Of a stretch of 64,000 bases of DNA, positions 24,978 to 33,153 are shown in pieces. The notes under the pieces were generated by a model. That model made no database searches. It saw only the letters and a list, made by a program, of their open reading frames with translations, and was not told the DNA's origin. This stretch comes from Microcoleus vaginatus WJT46-NPBG5 (GTDB lineage: Bacteria > Cyanobacteriota > Cyanobacteriia > Cyanobacteriales > Oscillatoriaceae). A program made the translations under genes and the position numbers. Numbering within the stretch: the first letter of the stretch is position 1; every line of letters begins with the position of its first letter. The stretch lies in assembly GCA_019359355.1 (NCBI GenBank), contig JAHHHM010000018.1:85142-149141 (forward strand), written 5' to 3'.

Positions 24978-26813
24978 ATGAGAGACTTCTTCCTCCAAAC
25001 AAGTTGGTGGATACCTTTCTATGGCTTAATTGGCGGGATATTAACCTTGCCGTGGTCAATCGGAGCGATCCGTCGCACGGGGCCACGACCGGCAGCCTAC
25101 TTTAACCTGTTGATGACCGTCTTGGCTTTTGCTCACGGGTGGGTACTCTTCAACTCCACCTGGAACCAAGAACCCCAAGAGCTCATAATCCACTGGCTAC
25201 AAACAGCAGATTTAGATTTATCCTTGGCCCTAGACATCTCCAGCGTCAGTGTGGGGGCAATGGAACTGATAACAGGTTTAAGTCTGCTAGCGCAAGTCTT
25301 TGCCCTCGGATATATGGAGAAAGACTGGGCGCTGGCTCGCTTTTTTGCCCTCATGGGATTTTTTGAGGCGGCGATGAGTGGGCTTGCCATTAGTAACTCT
25401 TTATTTCTCACCTACGCCCTGCTAGAAATTCTCACCCTTTCCACCTATTTACTGGTGGGATTTTGGTACGCCCAGCCGCTGGTAGTGACGGCAGCGCGAG
25501 ATGCCTTTTTGACCAAGCGGGTAGGAGATATTCTTTTGCTGATGGGCGTTGTGGCGCTGGCAACGATGTCGGGAAGCTTGAACTTTCCCGATCTGTATGA
25601 GTGGGCAGAAACAGCCAATCTCTCTCCCGCAGCAGCTAACCTATTAGGCTTAGCTTTAATTGCTGGACCCACCGGCAAGTGCGCTCAATTTCCCTTGCAT
25701 CTTTGGCTAGATGAAGCGATGGAAGGGCCAAACCCGGCTTCTATCTTGCGAAACTCAGTTGTCGTCGCTTGCGGCGCTTATGTGTTGATTAAACTACAGC
25801 CCATATTGGTGCTCTCGCCGGCAGCGCAAACAGCACTCGTTGTCTTAGGCACGATGACAGCAATTGGTGCGTGTTTGGTGGCGATCGCCCAAATTGATAT
25901 CAAGCGAGCATTGTCTCATTCCACCAGCGCTTACTTAGGGCTGGTGTTTATCGCAGTGGGATTGCAATGGACGGGTTTTGCCCTGCTGTTGCTTTTTGCC
26001 CATGCGCTCGCAAAAGCACTTCTATTCATGAGCATTGGCTCTGTGATTCTAACAACCAACAACCAAAACCTCACAGAAATGGGCGGGCTTTGGTCACGGA
26101 TGCCGGCAACCACCACGGCTTTTATCGTGGGTTCTGCAGGGTTAGTGGGACTGCTGCCTTTAGGCGGTTTTTGGGCGCTTAGACAAGGCATTGATGTTTT
26201 TTGGGTCAGCCATCCTTGGGTCGTGGCAGTTGTATTGTCGGTTAACTTCCTCACCGCAATTAATTTAACCCGCGTGTTTCGTCTGGTGTTTTTAGGCAAG
26301 CCCCAGCCTAAGACTCGCCGCGCGCCTGAAGTTCCCTGGCCGATGGCGGTGCCGATGGTGTCTATGATAGTGATCACGCTGTTAGCGCCCCTGATGATGC
26401 TGCACTTGTCACTATTGCCAGACTGGGCGTACCTGAACCCAGCCGCTGTGGCGCTGCTCATTTTATCGGGCTTAGGCGGCGTTATTGTGGGCAGTTCGCT
26501 TTATTTGGAAAGAGCTTGGTCTAGATCGATTCTCTCACCTGTGAGATTCGTACAAGACTTGTTATCTTACGATTTTTATGTAGACCGGCTTTACCGCCTC
26601 ACGGTCGTTTTTGCCGTCGAGCGATTTTCAAAGATTACAGCTTGGGTTGACCGCTATGTGGTAGATGGAGCCGTTAACTTAGTGGGAATAAGCGCTATCT
26701 TTAGCGGGGAAAGCTTGAAGTACAATGTTTCCGGTCAGTCGCAATTTTATGTACTGACCATCCTTCTGGGAGTCAGTGTTTTGGTGATTCTGATGATGGG
26801 TTATGTGCAATAA
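24978..26813 (+). CDS. ndhF3: NDH-1MS antiporter-like subunit NdhF3
   Basis: A 611-residue membrane protein of the NuoL/NdhF family with about 15-16 helices. Characteristic segments include LLEILTLSTYLLVGFWYAQP, AGPTGKCAQFPLHLWLDEAMEGP and IDIKRALSHSTSAYLG. NdhF3 belongs to the low-CO2-inducible NDH-1MS complex that drives CO2 hydration at the thylakoid membrane. The assignment to F3 rests on its neighbours ndhD3 and cupA. AAGGAAA precedes the ATG. An 11-bp terminator-like stem follows 18 bp after the stop, and 805 bp separate it from ndhD3, whereas these genes are usually adjacent. Confidence 0.94.
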   Translation: MRDFFLQTSWWIPFYGLIGGILTLPWSIGAIRRTGPRPAAYFNLLMTVLAFAHGWVLFNSTWNQEPQELIIHWLQTADLDLSLALDISSVSVGAMELITGLSLLAQVFALGYMEKDWALARFFALMGFFEAAMSGLAISNSLFLTYALLEILTLSTYLLVGFWYAQPLVVTAARDAFLTKRVGDILLLMGVVALATMSGSLNFPDLYEWAETANLSPAAANLLGLALIAGPTGKCAQFPLHLWLDEAMEGPNPASILRNSVVVACGAYVLIKLQPILVLSPAAQTALVVLGTMTAIGACLVAIAQIDIKRALSHSTSAYLGLVFIAVGLQWTGFALLLLFAHALAKALLFMSIGSVILTTNNQNLTEMGGLWSRMPATTTAFIVGSAGLVGLLPLGGFWALRQGIDVFWVSHPWVVAVVLSVNFLTAINLTRVFRLVFLGKPQPKTRRAPEVPWPMAVPMVSMIVITLLAPLMMLHLSLLPDWAYLNPAAVALLILSGLGGVIVGSSLYLERAWSRSILSPVRFVQDLLSYDFYVDRLYRLTVVFAVERFSKITAWVDRYVVDGAVNLVGISAIFSGESLKYNVSGQSQFYVLTILLGVSVLVILMMGYVQ

Positions 26814-27618
26814 GTAAGCGGCGAATTAAGAGAAGCGAGAATGGGAAATTTGTTTCACTGTTCTCGCTTCTTTCTGTCTCTTGACTATTTTTTAGGCCGA
26901 TTGTTTGATGAAGTGGTCAAATTTGCCAAACAAGAACGGCTTGGCTCACTCCTACCTAAACTTTCAATCCCAGCATTTCCTAAATCTGAGAGTGGGGAAA
27001 CTCCAACAAGAACTAGAGTGGAGGCTCTGCAATATTTGTGAGCTGGTAATATTTTCAAAAAGTTAAGGAAGTTGGAGACAAAGACATCTTCGCTTTTTGT
27101 CCTAACTTGCTTTTCCAACTTTGTGAAATAAATATTGAGACATTGACCCTATTGACATACAATAGTTTTACATATCTAGTAAATCCTTGACAGCGACCTA
27201 ATTTCTGTTAGGAGAGAAACTGTTGCCCGTTCCTGTTAAACAGATATACGGCTAAAGGGACGCGAGTCTAAACTGGCTCTGCTTGGCTGTCCCGGAAGAA
27301 ATGTTGTCATCACTCCTATCAAAAGGCGAGCCGGCAATGAAAATCCTCTAAAGCTATCATTGAAAACTTCGTGAAATAAGAAAATCTTAAAATTCTTGCT
27401 CGCCTTTACAGGTTGAAACAGCAAAAATGTCTGGCGTATCCCAGAATGTTGCTAAAAACGTTTTACGAGTGATTAAGATAAATGATTTTGCTTTGGTCGC
27501 GTTGTAATCCTTGCCAATTAAAAAGAATAGAGTTAAATGCAGGTTAAGATAAGTTATGAGCGCTCACAATTGATGAGCCGGTCGTCATAAAATTTTACTA
27601 AAGGAGGGAGATTTATTA
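26814..27618. other. Long spacer between ndhF3 and ndhD3
   Basis: After the terminator at 26831-26871 no convincing gene follows. Short frames (26841-27041 plus, 26885-27118 minus) lack family features. CTATTG-ACATA-CAATAG (27149-27165) is a small dyad overlapping TTGACA (27152-27157), a possible -35 element, with a poorer -10 match near 27175. This could give ndhD3-cupA their own promoter. AAGGAGGG lies just before ndhD3. Confidence 0.45.
26831..26871 (+). terminator. Terminator-like hairpin after ndhF3
   Basis: AGAAGCGAGAA (26831-26841) pairs perfectly with TTCTCGCTTCT (26861-26871), an 11-bp stem with a 19-nt loop followed by TTCTGTCTCTTG. It begins 18 bp after the ndhF3 stop and would separate ndhF3 from ndhD3 transcription. 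Confidence 0.7.
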
Positions 27619-29118
27619 ATGCTTAGTGCCTTAATTTGGGTGCCAATACTCGCTGCTGCTCTCATTGGGTTCTGGCCAACAGAAATAACGCCGGCTCGAT
27701 CTCGCCAGCTAGCTTTAGTCATTGCCGGCGGGCTGTTTATCTGGACGCTGATTCTGCTCAGCAAGTTTGATGTCGGCGCGGCGGGCTTTCAGTTTGCCGA
27801 GTCCATGCCCTGGATTGAAGCGTTAGGTTTAACCTATAACCTCGGTATGGATGGTTTGTCTTTACCATTGATCGTTTTAAATGGTTTGCTCACCTCTATT
27901 GCCATTTACAGCAGTGATAAAGATGTGCAGCGGCCTCGATTTTATTACGCTTTACTTTTCCTACTCAATGCCGGTGTTGTCGGCGCATTTTTAGCACAAG
28001 ATTTGCTGCTGTTTTTCTTATTTTATGAGTTGGAACTGATTCCGCTGTACTTCTTAATTGCCATTTGGGGCGGACAGCGTCGCGGTTATGCAGCCATCAA
28101 ATTTCTCATCTACACCGCAATTTCTGGAATTCTGGTTTTAGCATCATTTTTAGGATTGGTTTGGTTCACCGGCGCTTCAACCTTTGCATACGATCCGCAA
28201 CTCGCTCAAGCCTTACCTTTAGGTACACAAATGCTGCTGCTGGGCGGAGTTTTGCTGGCATTTGGCATTAAAATTCCTTTGGTTCCCTTTCACACTTGGT
28301 TGCCAGACGCTCACGTTGAGGCATCTACCCCAATTTCAGTGCTGCTGGCTGGAGTGCTCTTAAAATTAGGGACTTATGGACTGCTACGGTTTGGCTTAGG
28401 CTTGTTTCCCGATGCGTGGGCTGCTTGGGCACCGTGGTTGGCTAGCTGGGCAGTGGTGAGTGTGCTCTACGGCGCATTCAGTGCAATCGCCCAAACAGAT
28501 ATGAAAAAAATGGTAGCCTACTCCTCGATTGGGCACATGGGCTACATTCTTTTGGCGTGTGCTGCCGCGACACCCCTGAGTGTGCTGGGGGCGGTTTTCC
28601 AAATGATCAGCCACGGGTTGATTTCAGCCCTGCTGTTCTTGCTGGTTGGAGTTGTTTACAAAAAAGCCGGCAGCCGCGATCTGACGATTATCGAAGGACT
28701 GCTCAACCCGGAACGGGGTTTGCCCATGATTGGCAGTTTGATGGTGTTGGGCGTCATGGCTAGCGCCGGCATTCCAGGTATGGTGGGATTCATAGCGGAA
28801 TTTATAGTTTTTCGCGGCAGCTTCCCCGTCTTTCCTGTGCAAACGCTGCTGGCGATGGTGGGAACCGGCTTAACCGCTGTTTACTTCCTGCTTTTAACCA
28901 ACCGCGCCTTTTTTGGCCGGCTGTCTCAGCGAGTCATCAACTTACCTCAAGTTCGGTGGTCAGATCGCACGCCGGCGATTATTTTAAGCGTAGTCATCGT
29001 TGTCCTGGGAATGCAGCCAAGCTGGATGGTGCGCTGGAGTGAGGCTACAACAACCGCAATGCTTAACAAAGCCCCAGTAACCTTGACGCTATCAGCTACC
29101 CCAGAAAGCCAAAAGTAA
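27619..29118 (+). CDS. ndhD3: NDH-1MS antiporter-like subunit NdhD3
   Basis: A 499-residue NuoM/NdhD-family membrane protein with about 14 helices. It shows the functional landmarks ELELIPLYFLIAIWG (helix 5 Glu), PLVPFHTWLPDAHVEA and MKKMVAYSSIGHMGYI. The strong ribosome-binding site AAGGAGGG sits 9 bp before the ATG. Together with NdhF3 and CupA it specifies the inducible high-affinity CO2-uptake complex. A terminator-like hairpin lies between its stop and cupA. Confidence 0.94.
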   Translation: MLSALIWVPILAAALIGFWPTEITPARSRQLALVIAGGLFIWTLILLSKFDVGAAGFQFAESMPWIEALGLTYNLGMDGLSLPLIVLNGLLTSIAIYSSDKDVQRPRFYYALLFLLNAGVVGAFLAQDLLLFFLFYELELIPLYFLIAIWGGQRRGYAAIKFLIYTAISGILVLASFLGLVWFTGASTFAYDPQLAQALPLGTQMLLLGGVLLAFGIKIPLVPFHTWLPDAHVEASTPISVLLAGVLLKLGTYGLLRFGLGLFPDAWAAWAPWLASWAVVSVLYGAFSAIAQTDMKKMVAYSSIGHMGYILLACAAATPLSVLGAVFQMISHGLISALLFLLVGVVYKKAGSRDLTIIEGLLNPERGLPMIGSLMVLGVMASAGIPGMVGFIAEFIVFRGSFPVFPVQTLLAMVGTGLTAVYFLLLTNRAFFGRLSQRVINLPQVRWSDRTPAIILSVVIVVLGMQPSWMVRWSEATTTAMLNKAPVTLTLSATPESQK

Positions 29119-29128
29119 AAATGCTAAA

Positions 29129-29165
29129 GGTAAAAGACAGTAGAAAAAAAGTCTTTTGCCTTTTT
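29129..29165 (+). terminator. Intra-operon terminator between ndhD3 and cupA
   Basis: GGTAAAAGAC (29129-29138) pairs with GTCTTTTGCC (29151-29160), a 10-bp stem with one wobble, followed directly by TTTTTCT. It begins 10 bp after the ndhD3 stop and ends about 50 bp before the cupA ATG. It could reduce cupA transcription relative to ndhD3, or define 3' ends by processing. Confidence 0.65.
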
Positions 29166-29217
29166 CTAACTAACTTTTAACTTTTCTATCCCTGCTTATT
29201 TTTTGAGGATAACCGCC

Positions 29218-30384
29218 ATGACAAAAGCTGCTTTAAAATATTCTAATCATCCCCTGGCAACCTACATTGATAAATTGGAAGCCGGTGACGCACTGCTTCC
29301 AGATTCGCCAGAAAATGTTTTGGAAGTTGTCGGAATTCTTAAAAGCTACGGCATCGTTTTAGATGCGTATTCTATCAATCTTAATTACATCGCTGAACAT
29401 CAATTTTTAGAATTGTTTCCCTTTTTTAAATACTTCGATGGGGAGTTTTCGGTTAAGAAGTTGCTGCGCCATTGGTGGCACGACCGAATTAATTTTGAGT
29501 ACGCCGAATATTGCATGAAAGCGATGCTTTGGCATGGCGGCGGCGGTTTGGATGCTTATTTAGATTCGCCAGAGTTTAGCCGGCTGGCTGAGAAAGCAAT
29601 TCAGGCTAAACTTAAGGGCAATTTTCTGATGTTGGGACTGCACCGGCTGTTTCCTGAGTTCTTGCCAGAACAAATCAGACAATTCGCTTACTATAGCGGT
29701 TTGGGCCAGTTTTGGCGGGTGATGAGTGATATGTTTATCTCCCTGTCGGATCGTTATGACAGAGGGGAAATTAAAACAATTCCTCAAGTTGTCGAGCATA
29801 TTTTGAACGGTTTAGTGGCGGATGCGAATAAGCCGATTACCTATAGTGTGAAGATTGGGAACCAATTGTACGATATCCTTCCTAAATCTGCCGGTTTAAC
29901 CTTTCTTGCCGATACAGGCGTGCCTTATGTAGAGGCGGTTTTCTTCCGAGGGACGCCATTTCCTGGCACCGTTTCTTACAACGCCCAAGCTTATCAAATT
30001 CCTGTGGATCAGGGCGATTTCACCTATGGCGCTTTGTATGCAGATCCCCTACCTATTGGGGGTGCCGGCATTCCCCCCACCCAACTCATGCAAGATATGC
30101 GCCATTTTATCCCCGAATATTTGCATGAAATTTACCGCAACAGTTGCCGGGGTGAAGATGATCTGCGGGTGCAAATTTGTCAAACTTTTCAAAAGTCAAT
30201 GTTTTGCGTAACAACGGCTGCGATTCAAGGGTTAGCACCGCATCCATTAAATACATCCGATCCGAAGCAACGGCAAGAAAATCGGGCATATTTAGAAAAT
30301 TGGATGGATCGATTCAAGCAGTCTCGTTTGGCAGAAGTTAATAAGCCAACTGAACGGTATTGCCAGCTATTTCCTGAGAGATAA
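29218..30384 (+). CDS. cupA: CO2 hydration protein CupA (ChpY)
   Basis: A 388-residue soluble peripheral subunit of NDH-1MS that carries out vectorial hydration of CO2 to bicarbonate on the cytoplasmic side of thylakoids. The N-terminus MTKAALKYSNHPLATYIDKL and the HWWHDRINFEYAEYCMKAML and GLHRLFPEFLPEQIRQ segments are typical of the family. I use the ATG at 29218, with GAGGA 8 bp upstream, rather than a TTG five codons earlier. The small partner cupS, which follows cupA in Synechocystis, is absent here. A dyad GAGAAGAT/ATCTTCTC (30424-30456) lies downstream. Confidence 0.95.
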   Translation: MTKAALKYSNHPLATYIDKLEAGDALLPDSPENVLEVVGILKSYGIVLDAYSINLNYIAEHQFLELFPFFKYFDGEFSVKKLLRHWWHDRINFEYAEYCMKAMLWHGGGGLDAYLDSPEFSRLAEKAIQAKLKGNFLMLGLHRLFPEFLPEQIRQFAYYSGLGQFWRVMSDMFISLSDRYDRGEIKTIPQVVEHILNGLVADANKPITYSVKIGNQLYDILPKSAGLTFLADTGVPYVEAVFFRGTPFPGTVSYNAQAYQIPVDQGDFTYGALYADPLPIGGAGIPPTQLMQDMRHFIPEYLHEIYRNSCRGEDDLRVQICQTFQKSMFCVTTAAIQGLAPHPLNTSDPKQRQENRAYLENWMDRFKQSRLAEVNKPTERYCQLFPER

Positions 30385-31101
30385 AAGCAGTTTTTTTCTT
30401 AACAGATTGTTTGCCGGCAAAACGAGAAGATAAGTGTATTGATTGAGCATCTTCTCTGAGGTTCAGGACTTAAGTGAAATTGCAAAAAGTTAGGCCCCGT
30501 AAGGGCGGGTACGTTAAGAGGATCTGTAGAATACCGAATTTATCCTCTCAAACCGCCCTAGGCTCAAAATTAGTGAAAATATAGAAATATGCAGAGCATT
30601 ATTCAAAATTTTGCTCTGATTAAATTTCAGGCTTTAATTTTCCAGAATAAGCCGGCATCTTGCTGGCCAGAAAATTCCCGTCAATGGGGTGAGTCTTCTG
30701 TCTAGTGGCCCACACTGCTGGGGCCAAGACGGGAATGAATATATCTATAGGCAGAAAAGCGAGTCCATCTGTTTTCTATCAATTTGCGAAACAATTGCCT
30801 ACTTTCCCAATCCTGAATCTCCTTTGTTCTCTAAAATTTTTCCATTTTAAGTCTAAATTTTTCAATTCAAAATGATATTATCTGCCGGCAACCCTTCAAG
30901 TTTTCCAAAAAAATAAAAATTAGTATCTCAGACAAAAAAACTGCGTTTAAGTACCAGATTTTCTATATTTACGCATCTGTATTTTTTAATTTACGACTTA
31001 AGACAGAGGCTTAGTAAAAAACCAGAGGGTAGGTTTCAGTTGATCCCCATTAGGGATTATCCTGTTTAAAGCAAAGCTTGTTATCGCTGAGCCTGCGTCT
31101 T
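30385..31101. other. Intergenic region between cupA and the PBP2 gene
   Basis: No gene was recognised in these 717 bp. It contains the 8-bp dyad at 30424-30456 and a repeat-like block around 30465-30600 that includes a CCCCGTAAGGGCGGGT segment, with a long imperfect hairpin at 30503-30558. The rest is AT-rich and without clear signals. Confidence 0.45.
30503..30558. repeat. Imperfect 56-bp hairpin, probable dispersed-element remnant
   Basis: GGGCGGGT...AGAGGAT (30503-30523) is complementary to ATCCTCT...ACCGCCC (30542-30558) with a few unpaired bases. The preceding GTTCAGGACTTAAGTG and CCCCGTAAGGGCGGGT resemble, from memory, sequences in small mobile elements scattered through cyanobacterial genomes. 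The origin is inferred. Confidence 0.4.
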
Positions 31102-32928
31102 ATGACTGTTTTTCCCTCTTTCTCTATCGGTCGCCGATCTTCTTCAGCACGCACCCTGGGAAAACCTTTCCAGTCCATACTGATCATGTTTGGGATCACC
31201 AGTGTGATGTTGGGTGCTATCGGCGGTCGCCTTGCCCAGCTACAGCTAATTCAGGGAAATCGCAACCGCCAATTGGCAGAGAACAACCGAGTTCGTTTGC
31301 TGCCGAAACAACCAGTGCGGGGTAATATTTTTGACCGCAAAGGCAGAATTTTGGCCAGTAGCCGCCTCACCCATGCTGTATATTTGTGGCCTTTAGATTT
31401 AGAAAAAACAGACTGGCCTATAACGCGGCAACGCCTGTCTAAAATTCTGAATATCCCTGAATCAGAATTGCAAAAGCGGCTGCAAAAATCAGAAACCTAT
31501 AACTCGAATGAGCCGATACGTGTTGCCCGTAGCGTCACCCCCGCGCAGATCACAGCACTGCAAGAATATACCAGTGAACTCAAGGGGGTGAAGGTAGATA
31601 TCGAAGCAGTGCGGAATTACCCGAACGGCATTTTAGCGGCTCATGCCTTGGGGTACACCGGCGAAATTAGTGACTCGGATCTTTACGATCTTCAAGAGCA
31701 AGGTTATCGCTTGGGCGATGTCATCGGCCAGATGGGAATTGAGCAGGCTTTTGAGAAGCAATTGCGAGGAGAGTGGGGCGGGCAGCAGGTTGAAGTTGAT
31801 AGCATGGGCCAGATTTTGCGGGTTTTGGGTGACAAGCCGGCAAAGGCAGGTCAGGATTTGCATTTAACCCTGGATCTGGACGTGCAGAAGGCAGCAGAGG
31901 CCGCCCTCGGCAATAATCAAGGGGCAATCGTGGCTTTGAACCCCAACACGGGCGAAGTTTTAGCGATGGTAAGCCGGCCTGCTTTTGATCCGAATATCTT
32001 TTCCAAGCGGATTTCTGAGAAGACATGGCAAGAGTTGCAAAGTGCGGATCACCCATTTGTTAACCGAGCGCTGCGAGGATTTCCCCCGGCAAGTACCTTT
32101 AAAATTGTGACAACGACTGCCGGTTTGGAATCAGGCGAGTTTTCTCCCGACACATATTTGGGAACTTATGGTTCTTTAACCTTCGGCGGCATTGAGTTTG
32201 GGGAATGGAATCATGCCGGTTTTGGGGTTTTGGGATTTGTTGGGGCGCTTGCTTGGAGTAGTGACACGTTTTTCTATCAAATCGGCAGCGGAGTCGGCCA
32301 TGAAAAGCTAATCCAATGGACGCGAAACTACGGCTTTGGCGAAAAAACCGGCATTGAGTTAGCCGAGGAGGAAGCGCCAGGATTAGTCCCGGATGAAGAT
32401 TGGAAGGTGCAGGAAATCGAGGAAGGATGGTATCTGGGCGACACCATCAATATGTCAATTGGTCAAGGTTTTTTACTGTCTACGCCGCTGCAAGTTGGGG
32501 TGATGTTTTCTGTACCGGCGAATGGCGGATACAAGGTAAAGCCGCACCTGCTGAAGGATAATCAGCCGGCGCAAAAATGGCGAGAGTCATTGAAGTTGAA
32601 ACCCTCAACCATAGAAATTTTGCGACAAGGACTACGAGGGGTGGTTGCCGGCGGCACCGGCGCGGCTTTGGATGTGCCAACCATTCCGCCGGCTGCCGGT
32701 AAGTCTGGGACGGCTGAAGATCCCCCCCGTGAATCTCACACTTGGTTTGGTGCCTATGGGCCTACTGATAAACCGGAAATTGTTGTCGTGGCTTTTGGGG
32801 AAAATTCCGGCGGCGGCGGTGGTTCTTTTGCCGCGCCGATGGTACGGCAGGTGTTGGAAACGTATTTTAAGGCAAATAAGCCGGCGAAGCCACCCGTCCA
32901 GCCAGCTACTGAGCCGGTCAGCAATTAA
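31102..32928 (+). CDS. mrdA: Penicillin-binding protein 2 (class B transpeptidase)
   Basis: A 608-residue class B PBP. A short cytoplasmic start is followed by a single membrane anchor (ILIMFGITSVMLGAIGGRL) and the dimerisation domain (RGNIFDRKGRILASS). The transpeptidase domain has SxxK (STFK, catalytic Ser331 and Lys334), WSSDTFFY as the second motif and KSGT beginning at Lys534. PBP2 cross-links peptidoglycan during side-wall elongation with RodA. I use the ATG at 31102; an upstream TTG would add eight residues. rodA is not adjacent. Confidence 0.93.
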   Translation: MTVFPSFSIGRRSSSARTLGKPFQSILIMFGITSVMLGAIGGRLAQLQLIQGNRNRQLAENNRVRLLPKQPVRGNIFDRKGRILASSRLTHAVYLWPLDLEKTDWPITRQRLSKILNIPESELQKRLQKSETYNSNEPIRVARSVTPAQITALQEYTSELKGVKVDIEAVRNYPNGILAAHALGYTGEISDSDLYDLQEQGYRLGDVIGQMGIEQAFEKQLRGEWGGQQVEVDSMGQILRVLGDKPAKAGQDLHLTLDLDVQKAAEAALGNNQGAIVALNPNTGEVLAMVSRPAFDPNIFSKRISEKTWQELQSADHPFVNRALRGFPPASTFKIVTTTAGLESGEFSPDTYLGTYGSLTFGGIEFGEWNHAGFGVLGFVGALAWSSDTFFYQIGSGVGHEKLIQWTRNYGFGEKTGIELAEEEAPGLVPDEDWKVQEIEEGWYLGDTINMSIGQGFLLSTPLQVGVMFSVPANGGYKVKPHLLKDNQPAQKWRESLKLKPSTIEILRQGLRGVVAGGTGAALDVPTIPPAAGKSGTAEDPPRESHTWFGAYGPTDKPEIVVVAFGENSGGGGGSFAAPMVRQVLETYFKANKPAKPPVQPATEPVSN

Positions 32929-32952
32929 ACTGGTATTTTACTTTCTCTACCT

Positions 32953-33153
32953 GTGATCGACGGTCAGCTCATCTCTATTAGTTTGTTTTCCGGTGCCGGT
33001 GGTTTAGATATTGGGATGGACGCGGAACTACAAGAATTTTTTAATAAACTTGTAGCAGATAAATCTGGGTATTTATTACCCCACCGGCATCCAAGCTTTA
33101 CTAATAGCTATCAAAATTTAGCTCACAAAAGCGCCACTTCATATATTGCTTGA
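32953..33153 (+). pseudogene. Fragment of a DNA cytosine-5 methyltransferase
   Basis: Sixty-six codons from a GTG start. Residues 7-22 (ISISLFSGAGGLDIGM) are the AdoMet-binding motif I of C5 DNA methyltransferases, in its usual position near the N-terminus. Immediately after it the match stops, and the catalytic PC motif, ENV and target-recognition regions are missing. The remaining tail is unrelated and overlaps the 3' end of the convergent Rep gene by 31 bp. I read this as a gene beheaded by a deletion, possibly when the adjacent Rep region was inserted or rearranged. Confidence 0.7.

Noticed and set aside
25931..26461. 176-codon minus-strand frame opposite ndhF3
   Set aside because: Antisense shadow of a membrane-protein gene with strong family matches.
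26841..27118. Short frames on both strands in the ndhF3-ndhD3 spacer
   Set aside because: They overlap each other and the terminator stem and show no protein-like signature.
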